DNA from: Rhodobacterales bacterium
GTDB lineage: Bacteria > Pseudomonadota > Alphaproteobacteria > Rhodobacterales > Rhodobacteraceae
Direction of reading: 5' to 3'
Assembly (NCBI GenBank): GCA_002747035.1
Contig: PDRZ01000015.1
Location: 62,001 to 126,000 of the forward strand
DNA: 64,000 bases
The position numbers and the translations under genes are program-made. Positions 16,746-25,602 of the stretch are shown in pieces. The notes below the pieces were generated by a model. That model had not been told where the DNA came from and made no database searches. It saw only the letters and a program-made list of their open reading frames with translations. Position 1 is the first letter of the stretch. Every line of letters starts with the position of its first letter.

Positions 16746-18224
16746 TCACACCGACATACAGATGTATTTCAACTCAAGGTAATCCTCGATCCCGTGGTGG
16801 CTGCCTTCGCGGCCCAGGCCCGATTGCTTGACCCCGCCAAACGGGGCAAGCTCGGTTGAAATGATCCCGGTATTCACACCGACAATCCCGTATTCCAGTG
16901 CTTCGGCCACCTTGTAAACGCGGCTCAGATCGTTGGCATAGAAATAGGAGGCGAGGCCAAAAATCGTGTCATTGGCCATGGCGATCACTTCGTCTTCGTT
17001 TTCGAATTTGAACAGCGGCGCCATGGGGCCAAAGGTTTCGTCCCGCGCCACCATCATGTCCTGGGTCACGCCCTTGACGATGGTGGGCTGAAAGAACGTG
17101 CCGCCCAGATTATGCCGGGACCCGCCGAATACCACCTCGGCGCCTTTGGATACCGCGTCGTCGATATGTTCGCGCACCTTGTCCACGGCAGAGGGTGTGA
17201 TCAGCGGGCCAAAGGCGGTATCCGCCTCCAACCCGTCGCCCACCTTCATCGTGGCCAGTTTCGCGGCCAGCTTTTCGGAAAATTCCTCATACACTCCGGC
17301 CTGCACATAAATCCGGTTGGCACAGACACAGGTTTGGCCGTTGTTGCGGAATTTGCACATGATCGCGCCGTCGACAGCGGCGTCCAGATCGGCGTCGTCA
17401 AATACGATGAAAGGTGCGTTGCCGCCCAATTCCATACTGCATTTCAAAACGTTATCTGCCGCTTGCCGCATCAGGATGCGGCCCACCTCGGTGCTGCCGG
17501 TAAAGGTCAGCTTGCGAATGGCGGGGTTTTCACAGAACTCCTTGCCCACCTCGGACGACCGCGAGGACGGCACGATGTTGAACACCCCCGCCGGGATGCC
17601 CGCGCGTTCGGCCAACACGCCCATAACGGTGGCGGACAAAGGCGTTTCGGCGGCGGGGCGACCCACAAAGGAACAGCCCGCAGCCAGCGCAGGCGCGGCC
17701 TTGCGGGTGATCATCGCGTTGGGAAAATTCCACGGGGTGATGGACGCGGCCACGCCGATGGGTTGTTTCAACACGGTGATCCGCTTGTCGCGCTGATGGC
17801 CCGGAATGGTTTCGCCATAGATGCGTTTGGCCTCTTCGGCAAAAAACTCGATGAAGGACGCGCCATAGGTGATCTCGCCCCTGGCCTCGGCCAACGGTTT
17901 GCCCATCTCGGCGGTCAGGATCACGGCCAGATCATCGGCATTGTCCATCATCAGATCAAACCATTTGCGCATCACGGCGGCGCGTTCCTTGCCCGTCCAT
18001 TTGGCCCATTCTTTCTGGGCCGTTTCGGCGGCGGCAATGGCGTCGCCCACCTGGGCGCGGGACAGGTCGGCCACATTGGCGATCACATCCCCGCGCGCCG
18101 GGTTGGTCACGGCAAAGGTGTTGCCGTTTTCGCCAGCAACCCATTGGCCGTTCACATAGGCCAGTTCCGCCAGCAGGCTCGGGTCCTTGAGCAGACCGGC
18201 TAGATTTGTAACTGTATCAAGCAT
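16746..18224 (-). CDS. gabD: NAD(P)-dependent succinate-semialdehyde dehydrogenase
   Basis: A 492-aa aldehyde dehydrogenase that oxidises succinate semialdehyde to succinate at the end of the GABA route. Typical blocks: ITPWNFPNAMITRKAAPALA near residue 155, KLTFTGSTEVGR near 235, catalytic Glu in MELGGNAP and catalytic Cys in NNGQTCVCANR (the CVC context is typical of SSADH). The C-terminus has PFGGVKQSGLGREGSHHG. ATG at 18224 is preferred because GAGGA stands 6 bases upstream; a longer reading to 18302 adds a basic tail with no homology. It stands alone, with no GABA transaminase nearby. Confidence 0.9.
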   Translation of the reverse strand: MLDTVTNLAGLLKDPSLLAELAYVNGQWVAGENGNTFAVTNPARGDVIANVADLSRAQVGDAIAAAETAQKEWAKWTGKERAAVMRKWFDLMMDNADDLAVILTAEMGKPLAEARGEITYGASFIEFFAEEAKRIYGETIPGHQRDKRITVLKQPIGVAASITPWNFPNAMITRKAAPALAAGCSFVGRPAAETPLSATVMGVLAERAGIPAGVFNIVPSSRSSEVGKEFCENPAIRKLTFTGSTEVGRILMRQAADNVLKCSMELGGNAPFIVFDDADLDAAVDGAIMCKFRNNGQTCVCANRIYVQAGVYEEFSEKLAAKLATMKVGDGLEADTAFGPLITPSAVDKVREHIDDAVSKGAEVVFGGSRHNLGGTFFQPTIVKGVTQDMMVARDETFGPMAPLFKFENEDEVIAMANDTIFGLASYFYANDLSRVYKVAEALEYGIVGVNTGIISTELAPFGGVKQSGLGREGSHHGIEDYLELKYICMSV

Positions 18225-18440
18225 GGGAATCCTCGTCTTTCTTGTCATGTCATCGGGTCGTGTCCGTCCGGCACCCGTGCGGTGGGGTCGTGGAAACGAC
18301 ATGTTTCATATCCATACCGTGGGTGGTTCGATCGCGTCGCAAGATTCGGATTTGATCAAAAAACGGTTGCCAAAGCCAAAGCATTCCACGCCTGGCTTGT
18401 CCAGCCCGCAATTTATGCGCCAAACAGATTGGAGCAAGTC

Positions 18441-18600
18441 ATGACCGATCTTGATGCCGCCTATATCCCCGATGGCGACGCTTACCCCGACCGCTGGCGC
18501 GGCTGACTCGGCTGCGGTCCGGGGTGTCCTATGGTTCAGGCGCGCGGGTGGTTAACGATTGCCGGGCTTTCCGGTGGCGTCAAAGGGGTGCTGCATCTGT
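18441..18600 (+). pseudogene. N-terminal remnant of an alpha/beta-hydrolase gene
   Basis: A good ribosome site (GGAG) precedes an ATG at 18441 that encodes 21 residues ending in YIPDGDAYPDRWRG before a TGA at 18504. The AYIP...YPxRW pattern is the start of a family of alpha/beta-hydrolases (esterases) in Rhodobacteraceae. Shifting frame just before the stop continues with LRSGVSYGSGARVVND, which matches the next family segment, after which similarity is lost. It looks like a frameshifted, truncated gene. Nothing else is evident in 18225-18652. Confidence 0.4.
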
Positions 18601-18652
18601 GCCGGGGTGCTGCACGTAAATCACCCCCCGATTCGGGTGCCTGTGCCAAAAG

Positions 18653-19627
18653 TTAAAGGGACAGCGCCGCCAGGGCTTTTTCCGCGGCGGCGCTTGGGGT
18701 CATCTCACCGCAAGCAACCTTGTCGGCCATCTCTGTCATGAGCCGTTTGGCAGCACTGGTTTCCAGTTGGGCCAGAAGCCGATGGCGGACCTCCTGGACG
18801 AACCAGTACCTCGCCTGAGCCTCGCGCGCAGCTTGATAAAAACCGTTTTTTTTCCGCCAGTTAGCTAGTTTTTGCATTTCAGCCCAGGCGATGTCCAGCC
18901 CGTCATGCTCTGTTGCCGAAACCATCATCGCCTTGGGGAAACCTTCGGGATCCTGGGGCCGTTTGCGCAACAGACGCAGCGCGCCCGAGTAATCGGCGCA
19001 GGTGCGGGTCGCAGCGGGTTTGAGGTCTCCGTCAGCCTTGTTGACTAGGATCAGATCGGCCATTTCCATGATGCCCCGCTTGACGCCCTGAAGCTCGTCC
19101 CCGCCTGCTGGGGCCAGCAAAAGTATAAATAAATCAGACATTTCCGCGACAACGGTTTCCGATTGCCCGACCCCTACGGTTTCGATCAACACCACGTCGA
19201 ACCCGGCCGCTTCGCAGAGCGCAACCGCTTCTCGCGACCGCCGGGTGACACCGCCAAGATGGCTTTGGCTGGGGGAGGGACGGATAAAGGCGTTGGGGTC
19301 TCTTGAGAGGTCCTCCATGCGGGTTTTGTCCCCAAGGATCGACCCGCCCGAACGGGTCGAAGACGGATCCACCGCAAGCACCGCAACCTTGAGCCCAAGC
19401 GAAGTCAGATGGCATCCGAACGCTTCGATGAACGTGGATTTCCCAACCCCGGGTGTGCCCGAAAGGCCGACTCTAAGAGCTTGTTTTTGTGTGGATTTCA
19501 GGGCTTCCAGAAGTTCGGTCGCCTGGGCTCGGTGATCGTCGCGCCCGCTTTCGACCAAGGTGATGGCGCGGGCCAGAGCCCGGCGGTTGCCCTGTGAAAT
19601 CTTCTCGGCTGTGGCGGCGATGTCCAT
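18653..19627 (-). CDS. meaB: MeaB/ArgK-type G3E GTPase, methylmalonyl-CoA mutase chaperone
   Basis: A 324-aa GTPase that protects and reloads B12-dependent methylmalonyl-CoA mutase. Walker A is SGTPGVGKST near residue 58, DPSSTRSGGSILGDKTRM follows, then VLIETVGVGQSE (switch region) and the guanine-specificity motif NKAD. The C-terminal helical tail is usual for the family. ATG at 19627 has GGGAGGA 4 bases upstream. The mutase itself is not in the window. It is divergent from hrpB with ~100 bp between starts. Confidence 0.94.
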   Translation of the reverse strand: MDIAATAEKISQGNRRALARAITLVESGRDDHRAQATELLEALKSTQKQALRVGLSGTPGVGKSTFIEAFGCHLTSLGLKVAVLAVDPSSTRSGGSILGDKTRMEDLSRDPNAFIRPSPSQSHLGGVTRRSREAVALCEAAGFDVVLIETVGVGQSETVVAEMSDLFILLLAPAGGDELQGVKRGIMEMADLILVNKADGDLKPAATRTCADYSGALRLLRKRPQDPEGFPKAMMVSATEHDGLDIAWAEMQKLANWRKKNGFYQAAREAQARYWFVQEVRHRLLAQLETSAAKRLMTEMADKVACGEMTPSAAAEKALAALSL

Positions 19628-19730
19628 GCGGTCCTCCCGGAAATTTGTCGGATTACATGCCCAATTCGCGCGGCCAAGTCCAGCAAAAGCGGCCATGGAC
19701 GCGGATGCGAAATTGGCTGATAAATGCGCC

Positions 19731-22181
19731 ATGATTTCCGGTCTTCCGATTGACGACGCGCTGACCCCTTTGTTGCAGGCGCTGGAGGCGCGAAACCGTG
19801 CCGTGCTGCAGGCCCCCCCGGGGGCAGGCAAAACCACGGTTGTTCCCCTGGCGATGCTGGAAACCGGACGGTTCCGCGGACGGATATTGATGCTTGAACC
19901 CCGTCGGCTGGCCGCGCGGGCCGCTGCCGAAAGGATGGCCCAATCCCTTGGTGAAAACGTTGGAGAAACAGTTGGTTACCGGGTGCGGGGTGACTCGCGT
20001 ATGGGCAAAGGCACGCGGATCGAGGTGGTGACCGAGGGCATTCTGACGCGCATGATTCAATCCGATCCCGAACTGTCCGGGATTGGTGCCGTGATTTTTG
20101 ATGAATTTCACGAACGCTCGCTGAATGCTGATCTTGGGCTGGCGCTGTGTCTTGAGATTGCCGAAGCGCTTCGCGACGACCTGACCCTTGTGGCCATGTC
20201 CGCTACCCTGGACGCGGCACCTGTTGCCGCGTTGATGGGCGATGCCCCGTTGATCACCTCGGAAGGGCGGAATTACTCCGTGGACATTCGGTGGCTGGAC
20301 GCGCCCATACCCAAAGGGCGCAGTCTCGAAAACGCCACGGCCGAGCTTGTGCTCCGCGCGCTGAGCGAAACCGACGGGGGCATGTTGGTGTTCCTGCCGG
20401 GAGAGGGGGAAATCCGGCGCGTGCATTCGGCGCTTCAGGGGCGTGTGCCCGCCAACGTGTCGCTTTTTGACCTGTTTGGCAACCTGCCGTTCAAGGATCA
20501 ACAAAAAGCTATTCAACCCATTGAAAATGGAAGAAAAGTAGTTCTTTCCACATCAATTGCAGAGACGTCTTTGACGATCCGGGACGTGCGCGTCGTGGTG
20601 GATGCAGGGCGCGCGCGACGGGCGCTGTTCGATCCGTCTTCGGGCATGTCGCGGCTTGTCACTCAACGGGTCACGCGGGCCGAGGCAACCCAACGTACCG
20701 GGCGCGCGGGCCGGGTTGCAGAAGGGGTGTGTTACCGGCTTTGGACCAAGGGCGAAGAGGGCGCGCTGGCTACCTTTCCCCCGGCTGAAATCGAGGCGGC
20801 GGATCTTGCCGGTCTCGCACTTGAGCTGGCGGTCTGGGGGGCGCAACCTGGCGATTTGCCGTTTCTGACGCAACCGGGTGAAGGGCCGTTTGGCGAGGCG
20901 CGGACCTTGTTGACCCTGCTCGGCGCATTGGACGGGAAGGGGCGGATCACCGACCATGGCCGGATCCTGGCGGGGCTTCCGCTTCATCCCCGTCTGGCCC
21001 ATATGCTGGCCGTTGCCGGAGAGGCGGCCGCCCCGCTTGCCGCGCTGCTGGATGACCGCGATCCGCTGGCCCGGTCGGCCCCAAGCGACCTGTCGCTGAG
21101 GCTTGAGGCGGTGACAGATTTCAAGCGGTTCCAGAGCGAACGCCCCTATCAGGTGAACCGGGGCGCGGTGGAACGGATCAGGCAGGAGGCCCGCCGATTG
21201 GCACGACGCCATGGCGCGCGATCCGACGGCTTGAACCTTGCTGAAATGGCGGCGCTTGCCTATCCCGACCGCATCGCGCAACGGCGCAAGGGCGATGCGC
21301 CGCGCTTTGTCTTGTCCGGCGGAAAGGGCGCGGTGATGGAGGAAGGCGATCCGCTTGCCAACAGCCCGTTTTTGGTGGTCACCGATACCGATGGCAATCC
21401 GCGCGAGGCGCGGATACGCTTGGCCGCGCAGATTTCCCAAAGTGAAATCAAAGGGTTGTTTGCGGATCAGATCGCGTGGGTCGAAAGCTGTGAGTGGTCC
21501 AGACGCGACCGGAGGGTCGTGGCGCGGCGGCAGGAACGGTTCGGGGCCATCGTGCTGGATGATCGCATTTGGAAAGATGCGCCCGCCGAGGCGGTGGCGC
21601 GTGCCATGCTGGACGGTGTCCGCGACCTTGGGTTGTCGCCATCCCCCGCCGCCAATCGGTTGCGCGCGCGCGTGGCCTTGATGCGGGATGCAGGCCATGA
21701 TTTGCCGGACATGTCGGATACGGCCCTGGTGGACAACCTGGAGACATGGCTTCTGCCTCATATTACGGGCGTGAAAACGGCGGCGGACTGGAAGAGGTTC
21801 GACATTCTGGACGCGCTGCGCGCCATGTTGGATTGGGGCCAGATGCAAAAGCTGGATCAACATATACCCGCGCATTTCACCACCCCGCTGGGGCGTCGTA
21901 TCCCCATTGACTATGATGGAGAACACCCGGAAATTCAGCTGCGTTTACAAGAGCTTTTCGGCCAGACAACCCACCCTGTGGTAGGGCGCACGCCGCTGCG
22001 GGTGACGTTGCTTTCCCCTGGGGGCAAGCCGGTACAGACGACTATGGATCTTCCCGGATTCTGGGCCAGTTCTTATGCCGATGTGCGCAAGGACATGCGC
22101 GGGCGTTATCCCAAACACCCCTGGCCCGAGGACCCGACACAGGCGGACCCCACCCTGCGGGCCAAGCCGCGCAAACGTTAA
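19731..22181 (+). CDS. hrpB: ATP-dependent helicase HrpB
   Basis: An 816-aa DEAH/RHA-family RNA helicase-like protein. Motif I is PPGAGKTT near residue 32, motif II DEFHERS near 128, motif III MSATLD near 162 and motif VI QRTGRAGRV near 325. The HA2 and HrpB C-terminal domains follow, including LGRRIPIDYDGEHPEIQLRL and the terminal YPKHPWPEDPTQADPT typical of HrpB. The start is uncertain: ATG at 19731 fits the family N-terminus (LPIDDALTPLLQAL), and ATG at 19695 is in frame; neither has a strong Shine-Dalgarno. Confidence 0.93.
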   Translation: MISGLPIDDALTPLLQALEARNRAVLQAPPGAGKTTVVPLAMLETGRFRGRILMLEPRRLAARAAAERMAQSLGENVGETVGYRVRGDSRMGKGTRIEVVTEGILTRMIQSDPELSGIGAVIFDEFHERSLNADLGLALCLEIAEALRDDLTLVAMSATLDAAPVAALMGDAPLITSEGRNYSVDIRWLDAPIPKGRSLENATAELVLRALSETDGGMLVFLPGEGEIRRVHSALQGRVPANVSLFDLFGNLPFKDQQKAIQPIENGRKVVLSTSIAETSLTIRDVRVVVDAGRARRALFDPSSGMSRLVTQRVTRAEATQRTGRAGRVAEGVCYRLWTKGEEGALATFPPAEIEAADLAGLALELAVWGAQPGDLPFLTQPGEGPFGEARTLLTLLGALDGKGRITDHGRILAGLPLHPRLAHMLAVAGEAAAPLAALLDDRDPLARSAPSDLSLRLEAVTDFKRFQSERPYQVNRGAVERIRQEARRLARRHGARSDGLNLAEMAALAYPDRIAQRRKGDAPRFVLSGGKGAVMEEGDPLANSPFLVVTDTDGNPREARIRLAAQISQSEIKGLFADQIAWVESCEWSRRDRRVVARRQERFGAIVLDDRIWKDAPAEAVARAMLDGVRDLGLSPSPAANRLRARVALMRDAGHDLPDMSDTALVDNLETWLLPHITGVKTAADWKRFDILDALRAMLDWGQMQKLDQHIPAHFTTPLGRRIPIDYDGEHPEIQLRLQELFGQTTHPVVGRTPLRVTLLSPGGKPVQTTMDLPGFWASSYADVRKDMRGRYPKHPWPEDPTQADPTLRAKPRKR

Positions 22182-22220
22182 CGCGCGCACGGATCGATTT
22201 GGCCGGTTTTGTTTGTCGCG

Positions 22221-22990
22221 CTGCATACGCTTACGTATGGCTCTGGGCGAATACCGGGGCGCTTGGGTGCCATGCGCTTCGGTTTCCCGGATGGCCACGG
22301 TGATGGCGCGACAAAAAGGCGTGTCCATCCCCTGAGCCCGCCCCATTGCGATCACCTCGCCCTGAAGCGCATCAATTTCGGTTTTGCGCCCGGCCATGAT
22401 GTCCAGCACCATCGAGGTGCGCGCCGTCGGGTCGATTGTCAACATGGGCGACGCCACGCGTTTGAAAACCGGGGTGGGCAGACGCAGAATCCACGGCAGA
22501 ACCCGGGCGGGAACCGGTGCCCGGCGGCCTTGAACACCGCCAACGCCTCTTGTATCTGATCCGCGATCACCCGACGCCAACCCGGTTGACGCAGCATGTC
22601 ATATACGGTCAGGCTCGACAGGGCGTTGACCGCATTTGTCAGTTTGATCAACAACTTACCCATCTGAATCGGTTTGATGCCATCCGACAGACGGGTTGTG
22701 AGATGTGAGAGGTTCAGCAAGGCGTCAACATCGCCCTTTGCGTCCTCAATCACCACCTTGCCGTGGTGGATTGGTGGAACCGTCTCTGTCCCATGGGCAC
22801 CACGTTGAATTCAACCATACCGGCGCGTAGGTCATGGTCGGGCAGCAACCCGCGCAGGATGTCGGCGTTTTCGGTCCCGTTCCGCAGGCTGATGACAATG
22901 GCCCCGGTTTCGGCCACTACGATCATCGGGCCTTCTTTCCTGTCCATGATCACAGGGTAGTTGAACACCCGGAAATTGCACGCGCGCAGT
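22221..22990 (-). pseudogene. Decayed 2-dehydropantoate 2-reductase (PanE/ApbA) gene
   Basis: Three minus-strand segments in different frames together resemble the middle and C-terminal parts of ketopantoate reductase. The first (about 22990-22785) has NYPVIMDRKEGP and GAIVISLRNGTENADIL. The second (about 22775-22520) has IEDAKGDVDALLNLSH and KLLIKLTNAVNAL. The third (22514-22221) has SMVLDIMAGRKTEIDAL and ends with YSPRAIRKRMQ. Frameshifts fall near 22780 and 22518. The N-terminal Rossmann start is absent, and the last frame has no stop before hrpB. The reading is clear enough to call it dead. Confidence 0.85.
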
Positions 22991-23076
22991 TGCAGGAGCG
23001 GTGGAATACCTTGCGTCAGGGAGGGTAATCCCATTAGCTCGCGCCCAACAACTCACGCCCAACAAGGAGCCGCCTC

Positions 23077-23775
23077 ATGACCCAGTTTCTGTTTTCATTG
23101 CCGGAACGCCCCAGCCTTGCGGTGATGGGGAAACAGGCGCGATTTCCGGTGCATCGGGTGTTCTGTGTCGGGCGCAACTATGCCGCCCATGCCGCCGAAA
23201 TGGGGGGCGAGGTGGATCGCGAGGCACCGTGGTATTTCACCAAGGCCGCGGCACATGTGGCCCTGTCGGGCCAAACCCTGCCCTATCCCCCCGGGACGTC
23301 GGACTATCATCACGAGGTGGAATTTGCCCTGGCACTTGGCGCGCCGGTGTTCGAAGCGACCGAGGAACAGGCGGAGGCGGCCATATATGGCTATGCCTGT
23401 GCGTTGGACATGACCCGGCGTGACCGGCAACAGGATGGCAAGGATCATCGCCGCCCCTGGGATTTGGGCAAGGATGTGGAAGGCTCGGCCATACTGGGGG
23501 CGCTCACCCGGAAAGAGGAGTTCGGCCCGGTGGCAGATCAACGCATTCACCTGATGGTGAATGGCCAGTCTCGGCAAAATGCGACGCTGGCCGATATGGT
23601 TTGGTCCTGCCCTGAAATCGTGGCTCATCTGTCCCGGTATTACCACCTTGTCCCGGGGGATGTGATCCTGACCGGCACCCCCGCCGGGGTGGGTCCGGTG
23701 CGGGCAGGGGATCAGATCATCGGCTCGGTTGAGGGGCTGTCGCCGGTCACGGTGACCCTGTCAGAGGCGGCGTGA
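23077..23775 (+). CDS. Fumarylacetoacetate hydrolase (FAH) family protein
   Basis: A 232-aa member of the FAH fold, which cleaves or hydrolyses C-C bonds in acylpyruvates and related acids with a divalent metal. Visible: FCVGRNYAAHAAEMG near residue 29, the metal-binding DYHHEVEFALALG near 77, and the closing GDVILTGTPAGVGPV near 200. AAGGAG stands 7 bases before the ATG. The substrate (fumarylpyruvate, acylpyruvate or other) is undetermined because no aromatic-degradation genes are adjacent. The bases after it, to 23959, hold no gene I can support. Confidence 0.9.
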   Translation: MTQFLFSLPERPSLAVMGKQARFPVHRVFCVGRNYAAHAAEMGGEVDREAPWYFTKAAAHVALSGQTLPYPPGTSDYHHEVEFALALGAPVFEATEEQAEAAIYGYACALDMTRRDRQQDGKDHRRPWDLGKDVEGSAILGALTRKEEFGPVADQRIHLMVNGQSRQNATLADMVWSCPEIVAHLSRYYHLVPGDVILTGTPAGVGPVRAGDQIIGSVEGLSPVTVTLSEAA

Positions 23776-23959
23776 ACCGAGGGGGCAGTCGGGATCGTCA
23801 CCCGCACTTGTGCCGTCATGTGCCCCGGAATTCAGGCCGGAATGCAGGCTGGCGCACGCGACCTGGCACGCCAAACGGTTTTGGCACCGCGCGCGGGACG
23901 TTGACGGGGATCGGCGCGGCGGAACAGCGCGCCGGGGAAAGAGGTTTGGCAATAGGGCT

Positions 23960-24598
23960 CTATCCCTTTGGTCGCCCCCGCCCGGGGCCGCGCAGAGGCA
24001 GGCGGCGCAGGACCGTGGCGGCCATGAGCCACAGATCCCAGCCCACAGACCGGTTTCGGGCGTAAATCAGGTCCAGCCGCGCCTTGGTCGGGACGCATCG
24101 CCGGGTATAGACCGCCTCGGTTTCTTCCGGTGTTGCACAGGGGGCCAGCAGACGTTCCTCGGTACGGTGATAGGCAAGCGTGGCCAGACCGGTGACGCCG
24201 GGGCGGGATTTCAATACCTTGCCGTATAGTTTCGGGAACATGTCCACGTACCGGCGCAACGGTGGGCGTGGGCCGACAAAGCTGATATCTCCACGCAGGA
24301 TGTTAAGCAGTTGTGGCAACTCATCCAGGCGCGTGCGCCGCATGAACCGCCCCATCGGGGTGATCCGCGCGGATTTGTCTCCACCTGACACGCCCGTATC
24401 GGTGGTCACGGTGGTCATGGTGCGGAATTTCCAGAGTTGAAAGGGCTGACCCGGCGCGCGCATCCGTTCGGAGACATAGAAAACCGGACGCCCCTCTCGC
24501 AGCAAAATGGCGATGGCCAGACCCAGAATGACGGGCCACAGGATGACCGTCAGCAGAAGGGCAAGAAATATATCAACCAGACGTTTGCCAATGGTCAT
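23960..24598 (-). CDS. Exopolysaccharide undecaprenyl-phosphate sugar transferase
   Basis: A 212-aa polyprenyl-phosphate sugar-1-phosphate transferase (bacterial sugar transferase domain, short form). It has one N-terminal membrane segment (LVDIFLALLLTVILWPVILG) and the catalytic core FQLWKFRTM, RRTRLDELPQLLNILRGDIS and FVGPRPPL, ending in RPGVTGLA. It loads the first sugar on the lipid carrier for EPS or LPS repeat assembly at the inner membrane. Its ATG at 24598 overlaps the upstream epimerase stop (ATGA), so the two are co-translated. Confidence 0.92.
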   Translation of the reverse strand: MTIGKRLVDIFLALLLTVILWPVILGLAIAILLREGRPVFYVSERMRAPGQPFQLWKFRTMTTVTTDTGVSGGDKSARITPMGRFMRRTRLDELPQLLNILRGDISFVGPRPPLRRYVDMFPKLYGKVLKSRPGVTGLATLAYHRTEERLLAPCATPEETEAVYTRRCVPTKARLDLIYARNRSVGWDLWLMAATVLRRLPLRGPGRGRPKG

Positions 24599-25488
24599 GA
24601 CTGTTTCCACCCGATTTGGCGCAATTGCTCTTCGAGCCCTTGCGGGCTCGCCTCGCTGTTTCCCCGCAGGGCCGTCAGGCGCGTCACGTCAAGTTCGACG
24701 AGCGGCACGGCAGAGGCCGGCGCATCGCGCCATTCGATGTGACAGCCAAAGGCACGGGCGATGTCCTCCATTGCCATGGCTCCGGCGGCGGCGATATTGA
24801 CCACTGCGGGTAACGCCGCGCGGGGACAGTTCAGCAGCGCCTCGATGGCCACGGCCAAACCGCGCGGGGAAAGGTAAGAACGGCGCGGCCCGGTTCCGTC
24901 GGCGAAGCGGTCCAGCGTGATCGTGTCTCCGCCAGAGATTGCGGCGAACAGGCTGTCTGCGCCAGCGACATTGGCGATGCGCATCGCGCATTGCGCCGGT
25001 CCCTCGGGGTGCTCTGCCGCCCATTCCGCCACCACGGCTTCCATGTCAAGCTTGGCACGGCCATAGGCGTTGCCACGCTGTTCGGCCCCCGCCGCCCCGG
25101 ATGCCGCCCCCTGTGCGGCGGATTCGGGCAAGGGATAGGGGGCCGGATCATAGACGGCCGCGCTTGAACAATGCAGCACGCGGTCCGCGTTCAGGGCCGC
25201 CCCAAGCTCCATCGCAGCCAGCGCCAATGTGCGGTTTTCCGCCACGTCGCGCCCCGGTCCGGGGGTAATCCCCCACAAGGCGACAATCGCGCCGATTTCG
25301 GGCAAATCGGTGGGCACCGGGTCGCCCGGTTGCCAAACAAGCCCGACCCCGTTGAAATTTTTTCGGGCCTGCCAATGCACTAGCCGCCCTTCGGGTGGGT
25401 GGGCGTCCCAGATCCGGGACAGCAGCCGCCCCAATTTACCATTGCGCCCAAGTACCAGAACCGCCGGTTTCTGCTGTTTATTCGCCAC
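24595..25488 (-). CDS. NAD-dependent epimerase/dehydratase family protein
   Basis: A 297-aa extended SDR. The N-terminal motif AVLVLGRNGKLGRLL is a slightly degenerate GxxGxxG, and the active-site pair is seen in SSAAVYDPAPY and AYGRAKLDMEA (Y-x3-K). It would act on an NDP-sugar or lipid-linked sugar, in keeping with the coupled sugar transferase that follows. The specific sugar cannot be told. It is divergent from the Wza-type lipoprotein gene. Confidence 0.85.
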   Translation of the reverse strand: MANKQQKPAVLVLGRNGKLGRLLSRIWDAHPPEGRLVHWQARKNFNGVGLVWQPGDPVPTDLPEIGAIVALWGITPGPGRDVAENRTLALAAMELGAALNADRVLHCSSAAVYDPAPYPLPESAAQGAASGAAGAEQRGNAYGRAKLDMEAVVAEWAAEHPEGPAQCAMRIANVAGADSLFAAISGGDTITLDRFADGTGPRRSYLSPRGLAVAIEALLNCPRAALPAVVNIAAAGAMAMEDIARAFGCHIEWRDAPASAVPLVELDVTRLTALRGNSEASPQGLEEQLRQIGWKQS

Positions 25489-25602
25489 GGATTGCCCTTC
25501 TTTGACTCAAACGTGTTTCAGGGGTGTTTATCACCGTATGATGTGTGTAAAAAGACCGGGACAACCAAAGATAGGCTCAAATTCACCCTGGGGGGGATCG
25601 TT

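Noticed and set aside
20553-21926. Long minus-strand frame opposite hrpB
   Set aside because: Shadow of the helicase gene with low-complexity Arg/Gln/Pro content.
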